Assembly: GCA_020024515.1 (NCBI GenBank)
Contig: JAHHTR010000130.1
Span: 1-5,916, forward strand
Length of the DNA: 5,916 bases
Direction of reading: 5' to 3'
Origin: Angelakisella sp.
Lineage (GTDB): Bacteria; Bacillota; Clostridia; Oscillospirales; Ruminococcaceae
The notes below the pieces were generated by a model, which saw only the letters and a program-made list of their open reading frames with translations, did no database searches and was not told where the DNA came from. Positions 4,900 to 5,916 of this stretch are shown here, in pieces (positions within the stretch are counted from its first letter, which is position 1; the number at the start of each line of letters is the position of its first letter). Position numbers and translations under genes: made by a program.

Positions 4900-5916
4900 A
4901 TGAAAAAAATAAAGATAAATACCTTTACAAAATATTTGTTAAGTTATATATTGCCATTTGTTTTACCGATACTTTTGTTGTCGCTCTATGTTAATGATAG
5001 TTTATTTAAAGAAATATGCAAGCTTTATGAACAACAATCTCAAATGGAACTTAAAGAAATAGGTATACATATTAATGATTCACTGGAAAGATTACAGATG
5101 ATAAGTGAACATATGTTGTTAAATAATAAGATAAATCCACCACCTAATATTGTAAATCCTCAAAAAAGCATAGAGACAATTCAAGAATTAAAAACATATG
5201 TAATTTCAAACAATAACATAAAAGACTTATTATTATATTTTGAAGACGACAATTATATATATACTTCTTCAAGTACTTATCCTATATATGATTTATTTAA
5301 GTTGCCATATTTTAATAAAAATATGGGTGAAAAAATAATAAAAAATGTTTTTTCGGAAAATGATGTTTATGATATAAGCGATAGTTTAAATTATTTTTCA
5401 AAATACAGTGATTACAATATAATATCACAAGTCATCACAGTGAAAAATAAAAATGTTTTGATAATGTTTGTTCTGGACGATAAGATATTTAATAATTTAT
5501 TTGATGATAATATTTATTTCTTTGTGGATAAATATAATAATGTAATGTTTAAAAATACAGAGCATAATATAAAATATTTTCAGGAAGATTCACGATATGT
5601 TAAATCTACATATTTTTTAGATGAACATAATTTTGTATTTTATAAATTTTCAAACTATCATGATATTTTCCAAAATTTTAATAAAATTAAGAGAACCTTT
5701 ATAATATTACTGGCTATTGTTACGGTTTTCGGTATTACTATGGTAGTTATTGGAATGAAGATAAACTATGTGCCACTGAATGCAGTAACTAAAAAAATTG
5801 TTACCAGTAAGAAAACCGGAGATGATATAAAAGATATTCAAGATGCTGTGGGTATTATTATAGATGAAAATAAGGATTTAAAACAGAAAGCAGAAATAAA
5901 AAAATTCTTGTTTTCT
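4900..5916 (+). CDS. Membrane-anchored sensor-regulator, YesS-like (AraC family inferred), N-terminal part
   Basis: The frame is open for 339 codons to the window edge, with no stop. Residues 12-31 form a membrane helix, 32-265 an extracellular domain rich in Asn, Asp, Tyr and Lys, and 266-286 a second helix (IILLAIVTVFGITMVVIGMK region). A cytoplasmic stretch then opens with NYVPLNAVTKKI and continues to ENKDLKQKAEIKKFLF near 323-338. This layout, the Y-x-PL element in place of a HAMP domain, and the ENKxLKxK coiled segment fit one-component AraC-type regulators such as YesS and YtdP, usually about 750 residues with a C-terminal DNA-binding domain. A YesM-type histidine kinase has a similar front half and is the main alternative; the deciding C terminus is outside the window. 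Such genes commonly sit beside lpl-type importers and control them. The start is ATG 4900, with AAAGGGA at 4888-4894 and 5-nt spacing; GTG at 4885 is in frame but runs into the ribosome binding site. Confidence 0.82.
   Translation, partial: MKKIKINTFTKYLLSYILPFVLPILLLSLYVNDSLFKEICKLYEQQSQMELKEIGIHINDSLERLQMISEHMLLNNKINPPPNIVNPQKSIETIQELKTYVISNNNIKDLLLYFEDDNYIYTSSSTYPIYDLFKLPYFNKNMGEKIIKNVFSENDVYDISDSLNYFSKYSDYNIISQVITVKNKNVLIMFVLDDKIFNNLFDDNIYFFVDKYNNVMFKNTEHNIKYFQEDSRYVKSTYFLDEHNFVFYKFSNYHDIFQNFNKIKRTFIILLAIVTVFGITMVVIGMKINYVPLNAVTKKIVTSKKTGDDIKDIQDAVGIIIDENKDLKQKAEIKKFLFS

Noticed and set aside
4885..4902. GTG at 4885 as start of the regulator
   Set aside because: It immediately precedes the AAAGGGA ribosome binding site and has none of its own; ATG at 4900 fits better.
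1..5916. CRISPR array, tRNA or rRNA gene, insertion sequence, phage or defence genes
   Set aside because: No regularly spaced repeats, cloverleaf sequences, transposase motifs or terminal inverted repeats were seen; the coding content is fully explained by a sugar-utilisation locus.

Overview
The window is very AT-rich, with A/T-ending codons, AGGAGG-type ribosome binding sites and short gaps between genes. This suggests a low-GC Bacillota, probably a clostridial glycan degrader. The gene content is typical of a carbohydrate-utilisation locus of the B. subtilis yes/lpl (rhamnogalacturonan) kind. Species cannot be read from the sequence.

Left arm, minus strand (1-797): a DUF1961/YesU-family protein (135-797) is followed 31 bp downstream by the first 34 codons of a type I sulfatase (1-103), which runs off the left edge. 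The sulfatase has a strong Shine-Dalgarno but no ATG, GTG or TTG at the expected place; an ATT codon occupies the start position.

Centre (798-1159): a 362-bp divergent regulatory region. It holds a good sigma-A promoter facing left, with a 9-bp-arm inverted repeat over its -35. A TATAAT box with a poor -35 faces right. Repeated GCATA/TATGC words are arranged symmetrically toward both promoters. A perfect 14-bp palindrome lies in the rightward leader.

Right arm, plus strand (1160-4721): an import operon of two membrane permeases (LplB-like, LplC/YtcP-like) and a lipoprotein solute-binding protein (LplA-like), with no ATPase gene, closed by a clear intrinsic terminator (4753-4797). Downstream, with its own candidate promoter, is the N-terminal part (339 codons) of a membrane-anchored, probably AraC-type regulator of the YesS kind (4900-5916), cut by the right edge.

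Working model (inference): the regulator senses an extracellular ligand and activates one or both divergent units. The ABC importer brings in an oligosaccharide, powered by a shared MsmX-like ATPase encoded elsewhere. The sulfatase and YesU-like protein help process it, so the substrate may be a sulfated glycan. The families are known; the points most worth a second look are the ATT start, the symmetric motif array, and a 16/17 complementarity between the operon leader and the lplC-lplA gap.
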